Shown: one piece after another, positions 25,099 to 38,303 of the stretch
Layout: each line of letters opens with the position of its first letter
Position numbering within the stretch: position 1 is the stretch's first letter
Origin: Rhabdornis inornatus
Taxonomy: Eukaryota > Chordata > Aves > Passeriformes > Rhabdornithidae
DNA: 64,000 bases
NCBI GenBank assembly: GCA_013397075.1
Contig: VWZS01008125.1
Location: 2,911,023-2,975,022 of the forward strand
Direction of reading: 5' to 3'
Program-made: the position numbers and the translations under genes
Notes under the pieces: generated by a model
Told to the model about the DNA's origin: nothing
The model's input: only the letters and a program-made list of their open reading frames with translations
Database searches by the model: none

Positions 25099-25156
25099 CC
25101 TGGAAGTATGTATCTATACATAACTACTTTTCTGAAAATAGATATATTTTTTAAAA

Positions 25157-25222
25157 TATTTATTTATTTATTTATTTATTTATTTATTTTAATTTTTTAA
25201 AATTATTATTATTTTTTAAAAC
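25157..25222. repeat. (ATTT)n microsatellite and AT-rich tail
   Basis: About eight ATTT units at 25157-25190, followed by T/A-only sequence with ATT units to about 25222. Confidence 0.93.
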
Positions 25223-26749
25223 ACAGGTGTTTTCTCGGGACAAGTTTTCCAGGTGAGCATGTGTTTCTGGACTGCCTGACCTGGTTGTCAACAGCCCAAA
25301 GAGGTACATCCCTTCCACTTCTTCTCACTGTAATGAATTCTTCATCTGGCATTGCACATTTTTGAAATCCTTTAATGAGCATGACAGCACTTTTGTCCTT
25401 TGGCAACCAGTAAATTGGTTCATATACGAATGCTACATGTTCCTATATTCTAGATATATATTACAGTTCCCACTATCCAAAAACACAACTGTACAGTTGA
25501 AAGACAGCACATGTGAAGTTATACCTTGTGAAGTGGAGCCACATATTAATTTCTGAGAGGTGTCTCATGGCACAAATAAGGCCAGAATGAGATTCTGCTA
25601 TATATTTTGAAACTGGCCTCATTTACCTGCTTTTATAATAGAACATTGTGCACCAGGCTGTAACTGTGAATGATTTCTCCAATGCACCAGGGCAGTGTGT
25701 TAATTCCGTACAGCTAGTTAAATTCTGGGAAAAAAATCAAATCCTGAAAATGTTGTTTTATCCCATGAACAGCAAAAACCAATGCTCCATCCATGATAGG
25801 TACTTAGTGTCACTTAGGGATACTATCTACTTTTTGTCAGGTTCTCTGCTCAGGCTGACTTTTCTTTTAGCTAACCTCAAAGATGACCTGTTTTCTCTTT
25901 CCTATTTTATGACACTTATACAAGCTGAATAGAAAATCAAAAGCAAGAGAGGTGTTTTTATCAAGGCACTGTTGTTTTTCAACTTTTCTCTTGTTTTTCT
26001 TCTGCAAACAGCAAGGTGCCAAAAAAGCAACATTTGATAGACACTAAAACATGAAGAGCAGACATCTCATCTACATTTTTACGAAGAGTAAACAAGTGGG
26101 ACATTTATGTAAAGTGGGTATTAAACTTCTCACTCCTTTCCCTCCCTCCACATGTTCTTTACTACTGTAGTTTTGTAAGGGAGGAAAGGTTACAGGTTTT
26201 GTTTGGGTTTTGTTGTTTGTTCTTTTTTTTCTCCTGCATTCCTGATATTTATTCTATAAACAGTTAACTCTTTGGGAGTCTGAGTTTCTAGAATTTCCTT
26301 CTACTTCGGTGGAAAAGCTTCTGGGCTGTCTTTCTTGAGACAGTGTATTGCAGGTGACAGTAAAGAAATGTGGCTGCTCTTATCTTGGTTCTGTCTGGTA
26401 GATTGGCAGTTCCTTGTGTCTGGAGCTCAGGTGAGCAGTAGCTGTAGACTCTATAGACTGTTTTACAGTGGCCTTACCTTGTGACACAAGCTTTGCATTG
26501 CTAGCACGAGTGACCCAAGCCATCACCCACCCCTTCTACTCTTTAGCTTTGGACTTGGAGTATTACTGTATGGAGAGTTTCCATTAGTTCTGAATCCTTG
26601 TTATTGTTATTTCTCTGATCCACCTCTGTAGGAAGTATTACCCTATTCCCAGCAATATATTCATAGATATGCAGAGGAGAGGGCAGAGGTTAAAATCAGT
26701 CTTGCAGTGTATAAAATGGAAAAAATCCTTCTATAGAATATGATATAAA
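25223..26749. other. Unique non-coding DNA, no gene seen
   Basis: No gene or repeat family recognised. The longest frame (94 codons, plus strand, 25648-25932) has no recognisable domain. Confidence 0.5.
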
Positions 26750-26773
26750 TTTATTATTATTATTATTATTATT
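26750..26773. repeat. (TTA)n microsatellite ending at a gap
   Basis: Eight TTA units run directly into the N-run. The gap probably results from failure to assemble through this array. Confidence 0.95.
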
Positions 26774-26853
26774 NNNNNNNNNNNNNNNNNNNNNNNNNNN
26801 NNNNNNNNNNNNNNNNNNNNNNNNNNNNNNNNNNNNNNNNNNNNNNNNNNNNN
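26774..26853. other. Assembly gap, 80 Ns
   Basis: Eighty undetermined bases. The true content is likely more TTA repeat plus a little unique sequence; the given length may be only an estimate. Confidence 0.98.
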
Positions 26854-29800
26854 CTCTGCAGACATGGCAGGTACATTTGGTGCAATAGAGGTAGCATGAC
26901 AGGGCTCTATTACAGTAAATACAATTCCAGAAATAACCTATGCGGAACGTATTGCTTCTGCTGCACATGTCAGGGAATGGACTTTGATCGATGTTGTTGC
27001 AACACAAAATCACATACTAAAACTTTTTAATTATGATGACAGTGTAAAAGTGTAGATGGTGCTCACTGGCAGTGTTCATAGCCTTTATAATTAACAAATG
27101 GACGGTGCAGATTAATTCTGCATGCTCTTCATGTTTCACAATTTTTTCTAGTTGCTGCCATCAGCACGTATAGAAGCAGTAAGGCACGAGACAGGGCCTG
27201 GTTTTCATCACCTCTGGGGTGTTAACAGGCGTCCTCAAGGGGAGTGATTATCTCACGATAACCACACCACCTGGAACTACCATATTGCTGCTATAAAAAT
27301 TCATTAATGTAAGAGAAAAACGTATACTTTTGTGCTAGAAAATGGAGTTAGGAGTTCAGAATGCTAAAGAGGTTTATCAGGAGCTCTAGCTTGTCTCTGT
27401 TCAATTCTATATGAGAATATTCACTAGGCTACTGTACAGCTTTCTCAGTTTTGTAAACTAGACCACCGCTTTAGCAATACTTTTGCAGCAGTCTAGGACG
27501 AGAATCAACATTTAAAAAGAGATGGCACAACCATCAGAGAACAAAAAGTCACATACCTCAGATTGCCTTCTCAAGGGGAGTATCTCAGAAGATATCCTAC
27601 ACACAGTTTTTCAGAATAAAAGGCACAAGGAAATTAAAAATCAAATTGAATCGGAATGTCTATAGTTTTAAATTGTAAATGGAATAATTTCTGTTCAGCA
27701 ATGCACTTAGAGTATGTTTAATTTGAATTTATCAGAAAAGTATGGAATGAAGTACATGGGAATACAATAACTCATTGTCTGCTGTTCTCTATGATAATGT
27801 TCCAAACTGTTATCTAATGACTTTGATGTTAATGGAGTAGTAACTCTGCCTGACCTCTTCAGTGCTGGATGGATGTGCATGTGCTTTTTCTGTCCATCAG
27901 GTTTTATGCTTCACTCTCAACTTTTCCTGCAAATATTTTATCTTTGCTTCTGCTTCATTTCCTCTTTAGTAGAAGGGCAGATTTAATTTAAATTAAGAGT
28001 TTTAGTTCTACACTTGTAGGGATAATTTCTTGGATTTTAAAACCAGTAAACTTTGAAGAAACTGTTAAATTACTGATGTTGTGACTATCTATTTCCATCC
28101 CAAGTGTATTTCTTGCTCTTTCATAGAAGTTTCGCCATTTAATGAAATTTGGCTTGCCTGTCACCCAGAAACAATAAGAGACACACAGAAAGCACCTTTA
28201 CAAACCTCCTTTTGCTTACTAATTTCTTTTTTATCTGCGCTTAGCATCGGTGGCATGTTGTGGATGTAAAGATGAACCTTCCTCAGACCTTTTAGATGGT
28301 GGTGGGAGCCCTATAGACAGTCAAGAGAATGTGGGCCAAGGAGTGCTAAGTGGCTACCATGGCACAGAAGGGTTTAATTTACAGCTGTTTCCTGCTCAGC
28401 ATATGTTTATTGTGGTTAGTCAGCACACACAGAAGCTAAGGTGAGCTCATTTTCGGGGGCAGGGAGAACTTGAGGATCATTTGCTTGTACAGTGCCTCTT
28501 AGACACTTGGAGTCCAGCTTTAGTACCTAAAGCTGGGAAGGCAACTTAGGTTTGTTTTTCATAAATGTACAAGGCACTGTGAAATGTTAACTTCCCAGTC
28601 TAGAGCCAAAGTATCTGGGCTCTACAAAATACATACATGTTTAGGAGACATCACCTGCTCTTGGTAGACTGGAGCTTATGGTACGACTGAAAAGGTATCT
28701 GTTATATCATAGCCATGGGGCAGGAGAACAATATATTGTTGCTTACATAGCAGCAGCAGTTCTTACTGTGTACACAGTGGTGGCCCAGACACATTCCTTT
28801 CTGTGGTGCAAGGAATGGCTAGAACAGAAAGCTCTTCTGTTAAGGCCAGAGAGACTGGTGTTTTGTAGGTGGACTCGTGCTTTTATCAATGATGATGATA
28901 TTACATAGTACAAAGAACTTCATTACATTCTGTGAGCATAGGAAACCATGACAGAGAAGGGAGTCAAAAATATCTTGTGCAATTCCTTATTTGGTTCCCC
29001 AGGTAGTTGCAGGGAAAGGTGAAGATACATTTTTGCAGATTTCTGGTACTGCAAGAATTTTCTGGGATATTTTCTGTGGCTGTTAACACCTGATGCAAAA
29101 GAAAACGACTGTATAACTGTTCAAGCTTTCACTTGAGAGCATGGCTATTAGTTATAACATTTGGCATGTGCAAATCAAAAGTGTTGTTTTTATGGCTTTA
29201 TCTAGTTCACCATCCTGGCTCAGAAAAGTAGCTATAAAAGACACCACCAGAGAAGGTCCTCTGGGTATTTGTTTTACCCCAAACAGAGTCTAGAAGCATC
29301 AGCAACTCCTTGTCTCTTGCTGACCTCACCAGCTGCTGGAATGTAAATCTAATCAAAAGTAAATGCTTTTCAAGATCTTCATGCAACTTTACTGTTATGT
29401 TCAGGATTGGATAAAGGACTGAACTAGAGACATGAGAGCTCCTGTAAGATTGGTACTGACGGGCTAAATGAGCCTGCAGTGCTTTGTAGGGAGCCAGGCA
29501 TCAGCAGGGACCTGTCCATCTGTTTGGTTTCTCAGGGCTGCTGTAGAGCAGTTGTGCCTTATGATTGATGTCCAAAGGAATAATTTCTGATAAATTCCAG
29601 AAGAGAGGACTTGGCTTTTCTTCTCTCTTCCAAGATACCGACTGACAAGCTCTTTTTGATTGCCATGGAGTGCCATCACTTAGTGTTGGTCCCTGTTTCC
29701 TATAATTTCCAGCTCCTGACTGCACAAGGAACTCTGCATCTTGGAAATACATTAGCTGATGTCTAAGGCATAGTGTAAAGGTAGTATCCAGTAACCAAAT

Positions 29801-31009
29801 GTGATAAATTACTAACGCCAATCAATCAACATGGGTTTGTTGTTTCACTCTGTTACTGGTTTACTGGCATTTCGTGTGTGTAAGATGGTCTAGGCCTGAA
29901 GACTGTGCTGCCTTTAAATGCTGCTACATAGATAGAGAAAGTCAATTTACTGCATGACATGTTTGTCCTTCCCAGATTTTTAGTCTGACTGATGCTATTA
30001 GTTTCTGTGACTTTTTTTTTTCCTTTTTAAGAAGTGTTCAGACTTTCCCTGTGAAATACTATTTTGTTCAAAATCTGGCGCTTGCAGCTTTCACATGCTA
30101 GATTATACGGTTCATGAGTTCTGCTGTGTGAGTTTTGCTTCATTGTGTACCGTAGCTCATGGTGAGCTTCACAGGTCTTGAACAGCTCTGCCTTTGATGG
30201 ATGTTAGTACATTTTTTCAGTGGCTGCCTTTTATTAGTTTCGAAAGATAACAGTCTGTGTAGCCACACACTCAGGTGTTTATGTGTGTGAAGAGCAGCAG
30301 GAGGAAAAATGTGATATCTCCTGCTCTTTGCCAGATTTTGCCCTTCAGAATATTTACAGAATATCTGCTTGGTATGGTATTTAACATAACAGTGAAACTG
30401 TAGGAAGCCAGAAGTGTCTCCCTGATATAGAGATAAGAACTGCTGAGAATGAGTTCGTTCATACTTTCTGAACTTCCAAGTAGCTCTCTGCCCAAAAAGT
30501 ATAATAATATTCAACCCCAATTTTAAAGAAAATTACCACTTACTCCAATGGAAATTCTGAATTCCTTTGTTATGCCTGAACATGGGTTGTTTGGATACTG
30601 GAGGCGCCCTTTCAGACAGCTGAACTGTGTTTGCTGCGTGTGTCTGTTTCGAGATCAGCCCAAAGTGGGAGTAGCATAAGGGTATGGTTCTTGGGACTGA
30701 AGGCTGTACATTGAGTACAGCCATCTAATGTACATAGAAGCCATTTAATGTGTAAGAGCATTGCTGCATATTCTTGAGCACCATCTGCTGGCATTTTCTC
30801 ATCTAACCAGTATTTGCATAATTGGAAGCATCTCTCTTTATAGAATGTTCCTGAAAGAGGCAGGAGCTGAAGCCCTCAGGAAAATAAATTCTGTTTCTTA
30901 TGCATGCTTGGAAAGAGGCCATATAGAAAAGGTCTGGAAATGGCTTTGGAAAAGACTAGAAAGATGTTACATGAGAAAGCCCTAAATGCAGCATAAAGAT
31001 TTGTACTGT
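26854..31009. other. Unique non-coding DNA, no gene seen
   Basis: Over 4 kb without a gene or named repeat that I can support. Overlapping frames on the minus strand near 29464-29821 (up to 106 codons) and 30140-30520 (126 codons) show no domain, are not supported by splice sites, and overlap each other in different frames. Confidence 0.5.
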
Positions 31010-31050
31010 GATGGGCAATGCCTGGAGTAAGGATTTTGGCATTGCCCATC
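31010..31050. repeat. Perfect 13-base inverted repeat (hairpin)
   Basis: GATGGGCAATGCC at 31010-31022 pairs exactly with GGCATTGCCCATC at 31038-31050 across a 15-base loop. Pairing does not extend outward, so the structure totals 41 bases, shorter than a typical microRNA precursor (stem about 22 pairs or more). It is the longest perfect hairpin I found by eye in the window. Function unknown. Confidence 0.85.
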
Positions 31051-33814
31051 TCTTTTTATTCTGCAGCAGGTGTGATACCAACCATCATCTCTTGCCAAAG
31101 TGGTCCCAAGCCAAGGAAAAGGACGCTAAGGGGTTTTCTATGAGTTATTCAGCGGCCAGGATGCCAGATTTGCTTAAGAACCTCCTGAGAAAACTTTCAG
31201 AGAAATGTGAGGAGGAGGGCAGTAGACATGAAGGAGGGAATGTTAACATTAATCTGTTTTGGCTCGTTGATGCATGGATACTCAATATCCACATGTACTC
31301 TTTCAAGACCTAGAAACTCAGTAGTCTCCAAAATGCATCTGAAGAGATTGTCTATAGTATAGCCAATATTAAAACATTAAAACATTTAGACACAGGCAAA
31401 TTAGCTTTAAAATATCCCAGGTGCAGATACCTGTGCAGACACCTGTGAAGTCTTCAAAACCCTTCCAATAATTTGTCTGTTTAGCTTCATCAGGTAGCAA
31501 TGTTGACTAGTGCCTATATGGCCCACCAGTGACTGGTTTAGCCTCATTTCATGAACATGGTAGTCCTACAACAAAATGACAACAAAACTTATTTCTATAT
31601 TTCAAAAAACTAAGCTGCTGCTATATATTTGTGCATTTTTAGTATTTTAGCACCTTTAATGTCTCCAAATGTTATGAATGTTATTCTGAATCTTGTGGTG
31701 GTATAAGGACTCCTTAGTGGTACCTGCTGTATTTTGTAGTTAGGATTTATGGCAATGAAAGGAAAACAAAGAAGGAAACACAACACAGTGAATGCTGTTA
31801 CCTGCAGAAGGCCTTATTTTTAGATAAGAGTTCAGTGGAGTGCCAGACATTGCTTCACCCTGCTCTATCCCTTGGTAGTTTTTTACACAGGTACAAAATG
31901 CAACCATTAGAATTTTCAAAGGTACCAAAGAATATGAGATCTGAAGCAATCATAGCTCAAAAATATTTTTCAGACTTCTCTGGAGAAGTTAATTTCTGGG
32001 AGAATAGATGTACATGAGGAAAAAAATACTACATAGTCACTATGTAAAATACCAAACCACTAACGATGATTTTAGACCTATGATTCTTTTTGATGCAGCT
32101 CCTTATTTCAACTTCAAGGGGCATTTACCTCTTCTCAGGAGTTCAGTGCTTTTCCTGGAAACAGGATGAGTACTGGCATTCAATACCATCGGGTATTCAA
32201 ATGATAACGGAACTCTATTCGGATCCATTTAAACAGGATATTTATTGAACTAAAAGAATAGTCAAAAAATATGTACCATATTCTTATTTATACAGCTATG
32301 GCATATGCAAGTCTAGATGCCTCTTACAAGATGTGTGCTTCTGCTTTTTTATCAGCCTGATACAGCTAGACCTAGCAATACATTTTCCATTTATAGGGAG
32401 GATAGAATAACCCGATGAATCTAAGCTTTTTAACTTTACCTTCGATGTAAAATGCTTAAAACTCCCCACCATTGATAAGTACATTCAGAATACTGCATTG
32501 TCTGTCAGAAATAAAATTACGACTGAAATTTAGCCTGATTCCCATCTTCAAATTCTTCATATTTTTTTTCAGTCAATGGCTTTATTTTCCAGTGTAACGT
32601 GCCACCGTAAGGAACTGTGGCAGTCCAACTAGTGATTAAGTTTGAGCTAAATCTTTAATTTGGATTCAAATCCTCCACACAACTCTCAGGTTTTGTATCT
32701 TTTTCAGTGAATAATATTTTCCTCAGTTCTGAGAGGAAAGTACTTTTGCACTACTATTTCTGTGTGTGGAGAAGTGTGGAAGGATGCAAGCAGCATCAGT
32801 ATTGTTTATAATAATTATCACTGGTAAGTAAGGAATGTTAAGCTCTGACATCTATAGCCTTTTGATAAAACTGCTTTCACAAACAATTTATAATGCCTTG
32901 TTCTGGGAGCTTTATATAAAGATGGAAGAAATGTAAATGTAATAAAACAAAAAAGGAAGGTAGATTAATGGTCTTGTTACTCCTGAACTTCTCAGTTGTG
33001 CTATGCATTTATTGTCTTCTTCACTCATTTTCTCTAACCACTATAGAACTGTGAAGCACTGTGTGTTTGTACCAATTTCCTTGCTGCTGAAGGTGCACCA
33101 ACAGTTTGTTACAAACGTGGGTTTTCTCAGAGGAAAAGGAAGACTTTTCTAAGTGGTATTGATGAATGATAACTGCTTATGTAGATGTCATTAACCCCTG
33201 TGTATGCAATGCAAGGTTTGCATTCAAGACTTAAGAAAGTGCATTGAATTAATGAGCTTAAAATCAAACCAACCAAACAAAAAACAGAGGCAAAAGAACA
33301 ATCAGATTTCCATCAAAAGGTTGCAATTAATTAGTTGTGAGACAAAACTAATATAAATCGTCCAGAAAAGTGGCTTTTTGCAGATGTCAAATGAGGACTG
33401 TGTGCCATGTCATTTCCTCTTAAGCAGGAAAATAGAGGTTAAGCCAGACTCAGGGGGACCAGGCCCTGTGCTGACCCAAGGCCACTGGCATATAGGTGCC
33501 CCATAAGACTGCTCAGACAGAGAGGTAAACCAATGGGTCCAGAATCTGCTTTTCCTTCTTATCTGAAGAGTATGGCTTATAACCTTATGTCAACTTCAAA
33601 GACATTTTGTCAGCACAGTGCAGCTTCTCTGCTGCCATTTAAGGTAAGGCAGTAAAAGTTTTCCTGACTTGACAATCCTCAGACTCACCAACCTTCCAGT
33701 TTTCTTTCATTAGAGAGGGGATCTAGAAAGGTTTAGTGTTTTCTTGCCAGTGTAAAAGCTGCCTCCATTATTGCAAACAATAGGCAGTTAAAGAAAATTA
33801 AACAACTTAATGCT
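31051..33814. other. Unique non-coding DNA, no gene seen
   Basis: AT-rich sequence. A short A/C-rich CCAAAC-like patch lies near 33268-33295. No gene or repeat family recognised. Confidence 0.5.
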
Positions 33815-33885
33815 ACACACACACACACAAAAAACCCAAACAAAACAAACAAAAAAACCCCAAAAAAACAAAGAAGAAAAAGATG
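33815..33885. repeat. (AC)n and A/C-rich low-complexity tract
   Basis: A short AC dinucleotide run at 33815-33829 grades into AAACCC/AAACAA words to about 33885. The minus-strand frame across it is an artefact of this composition. Confidence 0.9.
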
Positions 33886-35261
33886 TTAAAATCTAGGACA
33901 TTGTGGCAACTAATACTATTGAATATTGCTAGCACTATGAAACAAGTCTTAAAGCAGTTAAAAGTTAAATTACGTAACTCAAGACTGCCGTGGCCTGATT
34001 GAAAACGATTTGAATTAATGAGAAGGATCATGTTGTGTGTCTGAATTAAGGGAGGCAAAGACCAGACTGGAACACAGGCTTCCATTGTTTCAACTTGTCA
34101 CACATTTTTCTGCTCACACAGCTGACTATTCTCCTCAGCTCAGTGCCCAAAACCAGATCCATATGACCAAAAAGAAGACAGTCTTTAAGCCAGGTGCCAT
34201 AGACTGGTTGTGTCCATCTTTCCCTGCAGTTAGTCCAAGGACTCCCATGATTCCACGTGGTGCCCTGTGTGGTCCAAAAGCGTAATTTTTAACTTGTGGG
34301 TTTTTTTGGCTAATTATTTTTCAGATCAAAATGTTCCAAATACATGAGTGCAGCTATGTCTTCACCTCATGAAAGCAACTGTACATGTTGCATGCAGTGA
34401 GTGGTGGCAAAGTCACAGCAGGCAACCTCTTGCTGCACCTGTGAAAAAGTGCTAATTTTGGCAGGAATGGACATGCCAGCAGAGTGGGTCAGCATAAGAC
34501 CTGGTCCGCCTGAGTTCTTCACAACCTCTGTACTAAATGCTGAAGAGGAACTAACATGGCATGAAGACTTCATTTTGGCACTTGCAAAATATCACGTTTC
34601 TAGATTGGCTTATATTATTTTCTTATGAGTAGCTGGTGTGGGAGGTAGTCTGGGAGTTGGGGACACTGTGGAACCAAAGGAGGGTAGCTGCTTGGGGTGC
34701 CAGGTGAACCTTAGTTTCTGGAGAATGGAGTGGAGATGCCAGCCCCTGTGCTGGTGGAGCTCCCAAGTGACTTGTGAACTGGGAAAGAGCATTCCAGAGC
34801 CTAAAGTAAGCTTGGTTAGTGACATACAAGGCTAGCAATGGGGAGGAGACAGATACCTGTCCACATCCATGATACCCAAAAGCTGCAACCTCCCTGAGTC
34901 CTTCTTGGTCTTTCCTGGTCCCCATCCTGAAGTCCCAGGCTTGTTGCTTAACTCTCTAGACATCTTTCTTTTTCTCCCACAGTGCTACTGCCATATTCAT
35001 TGCAAAATCAAATTTTGCTACCCTTCTTCCTCCACACGCCATATGAAAAGAAGGAAATTACTTTCTTTCTTGGTAGTCTTCGAACAAAAAAATATGCGTA
35101 TTCTGCTGAAGAGTGCTGAGTGACTCTGGGAAAAAAATCCCTGTCTACCTTATAGCTAAGCACAAAGACAGTTGTAAGGAGGGTATAGGTATGGTAGAGC
35201 TTGGACAGAGGGAGATTTGGGCTGGCACTGAGCTTTACTGCATTCTAAAATAAGAAAGTTC
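33886..35261. other. Non-coding DNA with GC-richer patch, no gene supported
   Basis: The part at 34.37-34.93 kb is somewhat GC-richer and carries overlapping open frames of 65-100 codons on both strands. Because frames on both strands are open over the same bases, composition rather than coding is the likely cause. I recognise no domain. Confidence 0.45.
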
Positions 35262-35308
35262 TTGTCATGACAACAGCTTGTTTCTGTGTCCTGATCTGTC
35301 AGATCAGG
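35262..35308. repeat. Two adjacent short palindromes
   Basis: TTGTCATGACAA at 35262-35273 is a perfect 12-base palindrome. Sixteen bases further on, CCTGATCT at 35290-35297 pairs exactly with AGATCAGG at 35301-35308 across GTC. Both are short and may be chance. Confidence 0.75.
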
Positions 35309-35527
35309 GTCTCATCAACGAACCTCATCTTGAACCTGAATGGCAAATTCTTCTCCCAAACCCTGCTGAGAACAGACTGGTACTTATGATCTCTGACCCT
35401 TTCCCCAGATAATATATTCTGTATTCCAGTAAAAGCAAGTTGCAAGCATCAGTGATGTGTTCCAGGAAATCAATGTTTTTTTTAGGAAGTAAACTAACTT
35501 TTCTAGCTCCTCTGCCCTCATCTGAAG

Positions 35528-35812
35528 TTGGAAAAGACCTCAGAAATCATCGGGTCGCACAGTTAGCCCACACTGTCAAGTCCACCACTAAAACATGTCT
35601 CTAATGCCAAATCTATGTCTTTAAACACCTCCAGGTATAGTGACTCAACTAGCATCCCTGGGCAGCCTCTTCCAATGCTTGAAAATCTTCTCGGTGAAGA
35701 AATTTTTCCTAAAAATGCGTGATCACACTTCTCTTCTGCTCTCCCACAGCCCTGCTGGGTGCTGGCATACTTTATGGGATTCCTCCCATGTTGTTGGAGA
35801 AGCTGTGAGGAG
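35528..35812 (-). mobile_element. CR1 LINE 3' fragment
   Basis: Read on the minus strand this is the 3' end of a CR1 element. On the plus strand the diagnostic order is GGAAAAGACCTCAGAAATCA at 35530, AAACATGTCTCTAA near 35590, ACACCTCCAGGTATAGTGAC near 35625, CTGGGCAGCCTCTTCCAATG near 35659, and GTGAAGAAATTTTTCCTAA near 35694. The element is 5'-truncated; the upper boundary is uncertain. The open frames at 35563-35835 (minus) and 35640-35927 (plus) overlap the element. Confidence 0.85.
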
Positions 35813-35814
35813 TA

Positions 35815-36380
35815 ACAAAGCCCCCTCAGGTGCACCGAGGCACCTTTCCATTGATACTATCTTTGTTCAATGCTTCATTTTAAAATTCATTGTGGATTGG
35901 TCGGGGAGCACATTTTTCATGACTTAATGGGTGGCATTATTTGCTTCTGAGTTCAACAGTTCTCTAAAGCCACCAGTGCCCTTTAGGCTACAAATGGAAT
36001 GCTGCTGGTAGATTTGTTTCATTGGATGCCTTTAGAAATCCCACCTCTAGCCCCAACAATTACTTACTAAGTGAGAGGGAAGGGAACTGGGTTTGTGCTG
36101 CTCCTGGTTAGTACAAAACCTTCCTGTCAAAGACATATTACCGTGGAAATCTGGGATTTAGAGGGTCATTGGTAGCAAGGTAACCATCAGAAAATGCTAC
36201 AGTTTGGCATCACAAAAGTAGCCTCGATCTATGAAGCTTAATCTTGCAAGCAGTGATTCATAGGTACACCATTAAAAAAAAGTGTCTCTGCAATAGTGAA
36301 GCAAGTTCAAGGCTACTGCAAAGGGGGGAAGAATAATCTCAGTGCATGAGAGAAGAGCAATGAGCATGTATCAAGGAAAA
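35815..36380. other. Unique non-coding DNA, no gene seen
   Basis: No gene or further repeat recognised between the two CR1-family fragments. Confidence 0.45.
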
Positions 36381-36382
36381 TT

Positions 36383-36585
36383 CAGGCTGGATTTGAGAAA
36401 AACCTTTTAAATGGTAGAAGTAGTGAAGCACTACAATAGATTTTCTGGGGTGAATATGGATCCGCAGAACTGGAAATCTTTAAGAACTGATGAGACAAAA
36501 ATATATGAGATAGGACATCACTAAAGTTGATTCTGCCATGGCATAGGACAAGCTAGATGACCCTCTGAATTTCCCTTAGATTATT
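36383..36585 (+). mobile_element. Old CR1/L3-type LINE 3' fragment
   Basis: The series GCTGGATTTGAGAAAAACC (36389), TAGTGAAGCACTACAATAG (36421), TGGAAATCTTTAAGAACTGA (36471), GATTCTGCC (36530), and GACAAGCTAGATGACCCTCT (36548) follows the 3' end of ancient CR1/L3 LINEs of amniotes, read on the plus strand. It is more diverged than the other CR1 pieces in the window and resembles the older reptile-type subfamilies, so it probably predates birds. Confidence 0.65.
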
Positions 36586-36589
36586 TTTA

Positions 36590-38300
36590 TCTAAAAGTGT
36601 AGTTTTTATTGCATGGCTCTTGACATTTTATGCTTAGCTTGTAGTACTGCATTCTGGAAACAAGGACTGTGGCAGTCACTTCACACTGCGATTCAGAAGA
36701 TGAATTCTAAAATGTAGCTAATCAAAAAGAAATAAAGTAAGTCCAGAGGAGGAAGCTGAGTGGTTTTGAGTCACGCCTATGTTTGTGAATACTTTTTATT
36801 GACAAAACTAGAGAAGTCCAAAATATAGGGTAGAGGAACCTCTCTCTGGTGACTATTAATACTGTCACGAAACTTTCATTCCAGTAAGAATTACATTTTG
36901 CTACATGCAGAGGTTTTTAAAGGCTTCCCAATGCCTGAAAAACATGGAGGCTGTTGTCTATGCATATTTATTTATCTTTTTTTTCACCTGGGAAACACTT
37001 TAACAGTCATTACAGCAGTGCTTTAGAGAGTTTAATATGATTGAGGTGCTGTAGGCAGGGGAAAAAAATTGTGTTTTGGAGGTGGAGCTCCCAAAGGAAA
37101 CTGAGTTCTGGCTACAGCTACATTTTCTTGCTAGAATCCTGCTTTTTAGATAAATGTCAGACAGGAGTTCGAAGCTGAAAATAGAAGCAGATGCTGAAAA
37201 TAATTTTAATCGCTAAAGCAAGGTACAGAAACAGCAGAATAGGAAAGTGGTCCTAGGTGGAGCTAATAAATCCATGTCTGACAGCCAGATACATTCGAGT
37301 GTGCAAATTACAATCTTTTATCCAGGGAGATTTTTTGAGCAAGATTGAGGTTTTAATGTGATTGCCTTCTTGTGACAATTAGAAGGAACTGCATTATTCG
37401 TTGCAGTGAGAGGACACTGAGCAAAGGTCATCAAATGCTAAGTCTTCCACACCGTACTGGAATCACCTTTGGTAGCAAATTGCATGCTCCATTTTAAACA
37501 AGAAAAGAGAGGTAAATCACAATAGCTGAGAAAGAATGGAAGCATGCACAGGCTCTTCTGAATGTAGATGAACACTGAATGTCATGCTAAGAGAATGGCT
37601 AAAAGACAGTAAGAAACAAAAGTGGCATGTCCTATTTACATTTCTTTGTGTATTTTAAAATACAGTTGTTCTATTCTTATGTTGTTGTTGAAATACACGG
37701 ATATTTAAGTCACAGGAATAAAACAGCACAAGAAATGCAACCCCTCCTTCCCCTATACCCTCCATTTCAGCGATTAAAGTAGTGTGGATACTTTGATGTT
37801 TTAAATTCTAATTCCTTTGCTGTGATTTTTACGGTTACTTTGAAGGTTACTTTGTTGCTTTTTTGTATTTTCTTTCCTAATAGTTTTACCAAGAGATGCT
37901 TCTATTACAGCTAAGGAAGGCACTTAAAGGAAATACATTATTTAAATGTGAAATGGAAAGAGAGAAAATGTAAGACTGCGGTGCGTTTTTCTTTGTCATT
38001 CACAGACATAATAGAACAACTCAGAAGGCAAAAAAAAAAAAATGCAGGTAATGACATACTCTCTTGACTTATCTGCTAGCCACATCCAGATGTGGTCCTT
38101 CCACCTTTAACTAACACCAGCTTTGTTTCCAGAATACAAACAAGTAAGTAGCTTATATCTATGTATTATGAAGGGAAAAAAAGCAAGGCACTGATTTAAA
38201 AAAATGGCTGAACAAACCTACTGCTTCTGACAGTCAAAAAGGGTCTTTCTTTCTAACTGCTTCCATACATTTATACTATGCCAGCCATTCTCAACCCAAT
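36590..38300. other. Unique non-coding DNA, no gene seen
   Basis: No coding region, repeat or RNA gene recognised. It includes an A13 run at 38030-38042. Confidence 0.5.
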
Positions 38301-38303
38301 GCA

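Noticed and set aside
26696..27013. 105-codon minus-strand frame
   Set aside because: It runs through the 80-base N gap, so most of it is unknown sequence.
31010..31050. Candidate microRNA precursor
   Set aside because: The perfect stem is only 13 pairs, with no outward extension; microRNA precursors usually have about 22 or more stem pairs.
34367..34925. Overlapping frames of 65-100 codons on both strands
   Set aside because: Openness on both strands over the same bases points to composition; no domain or splice context was recognised.
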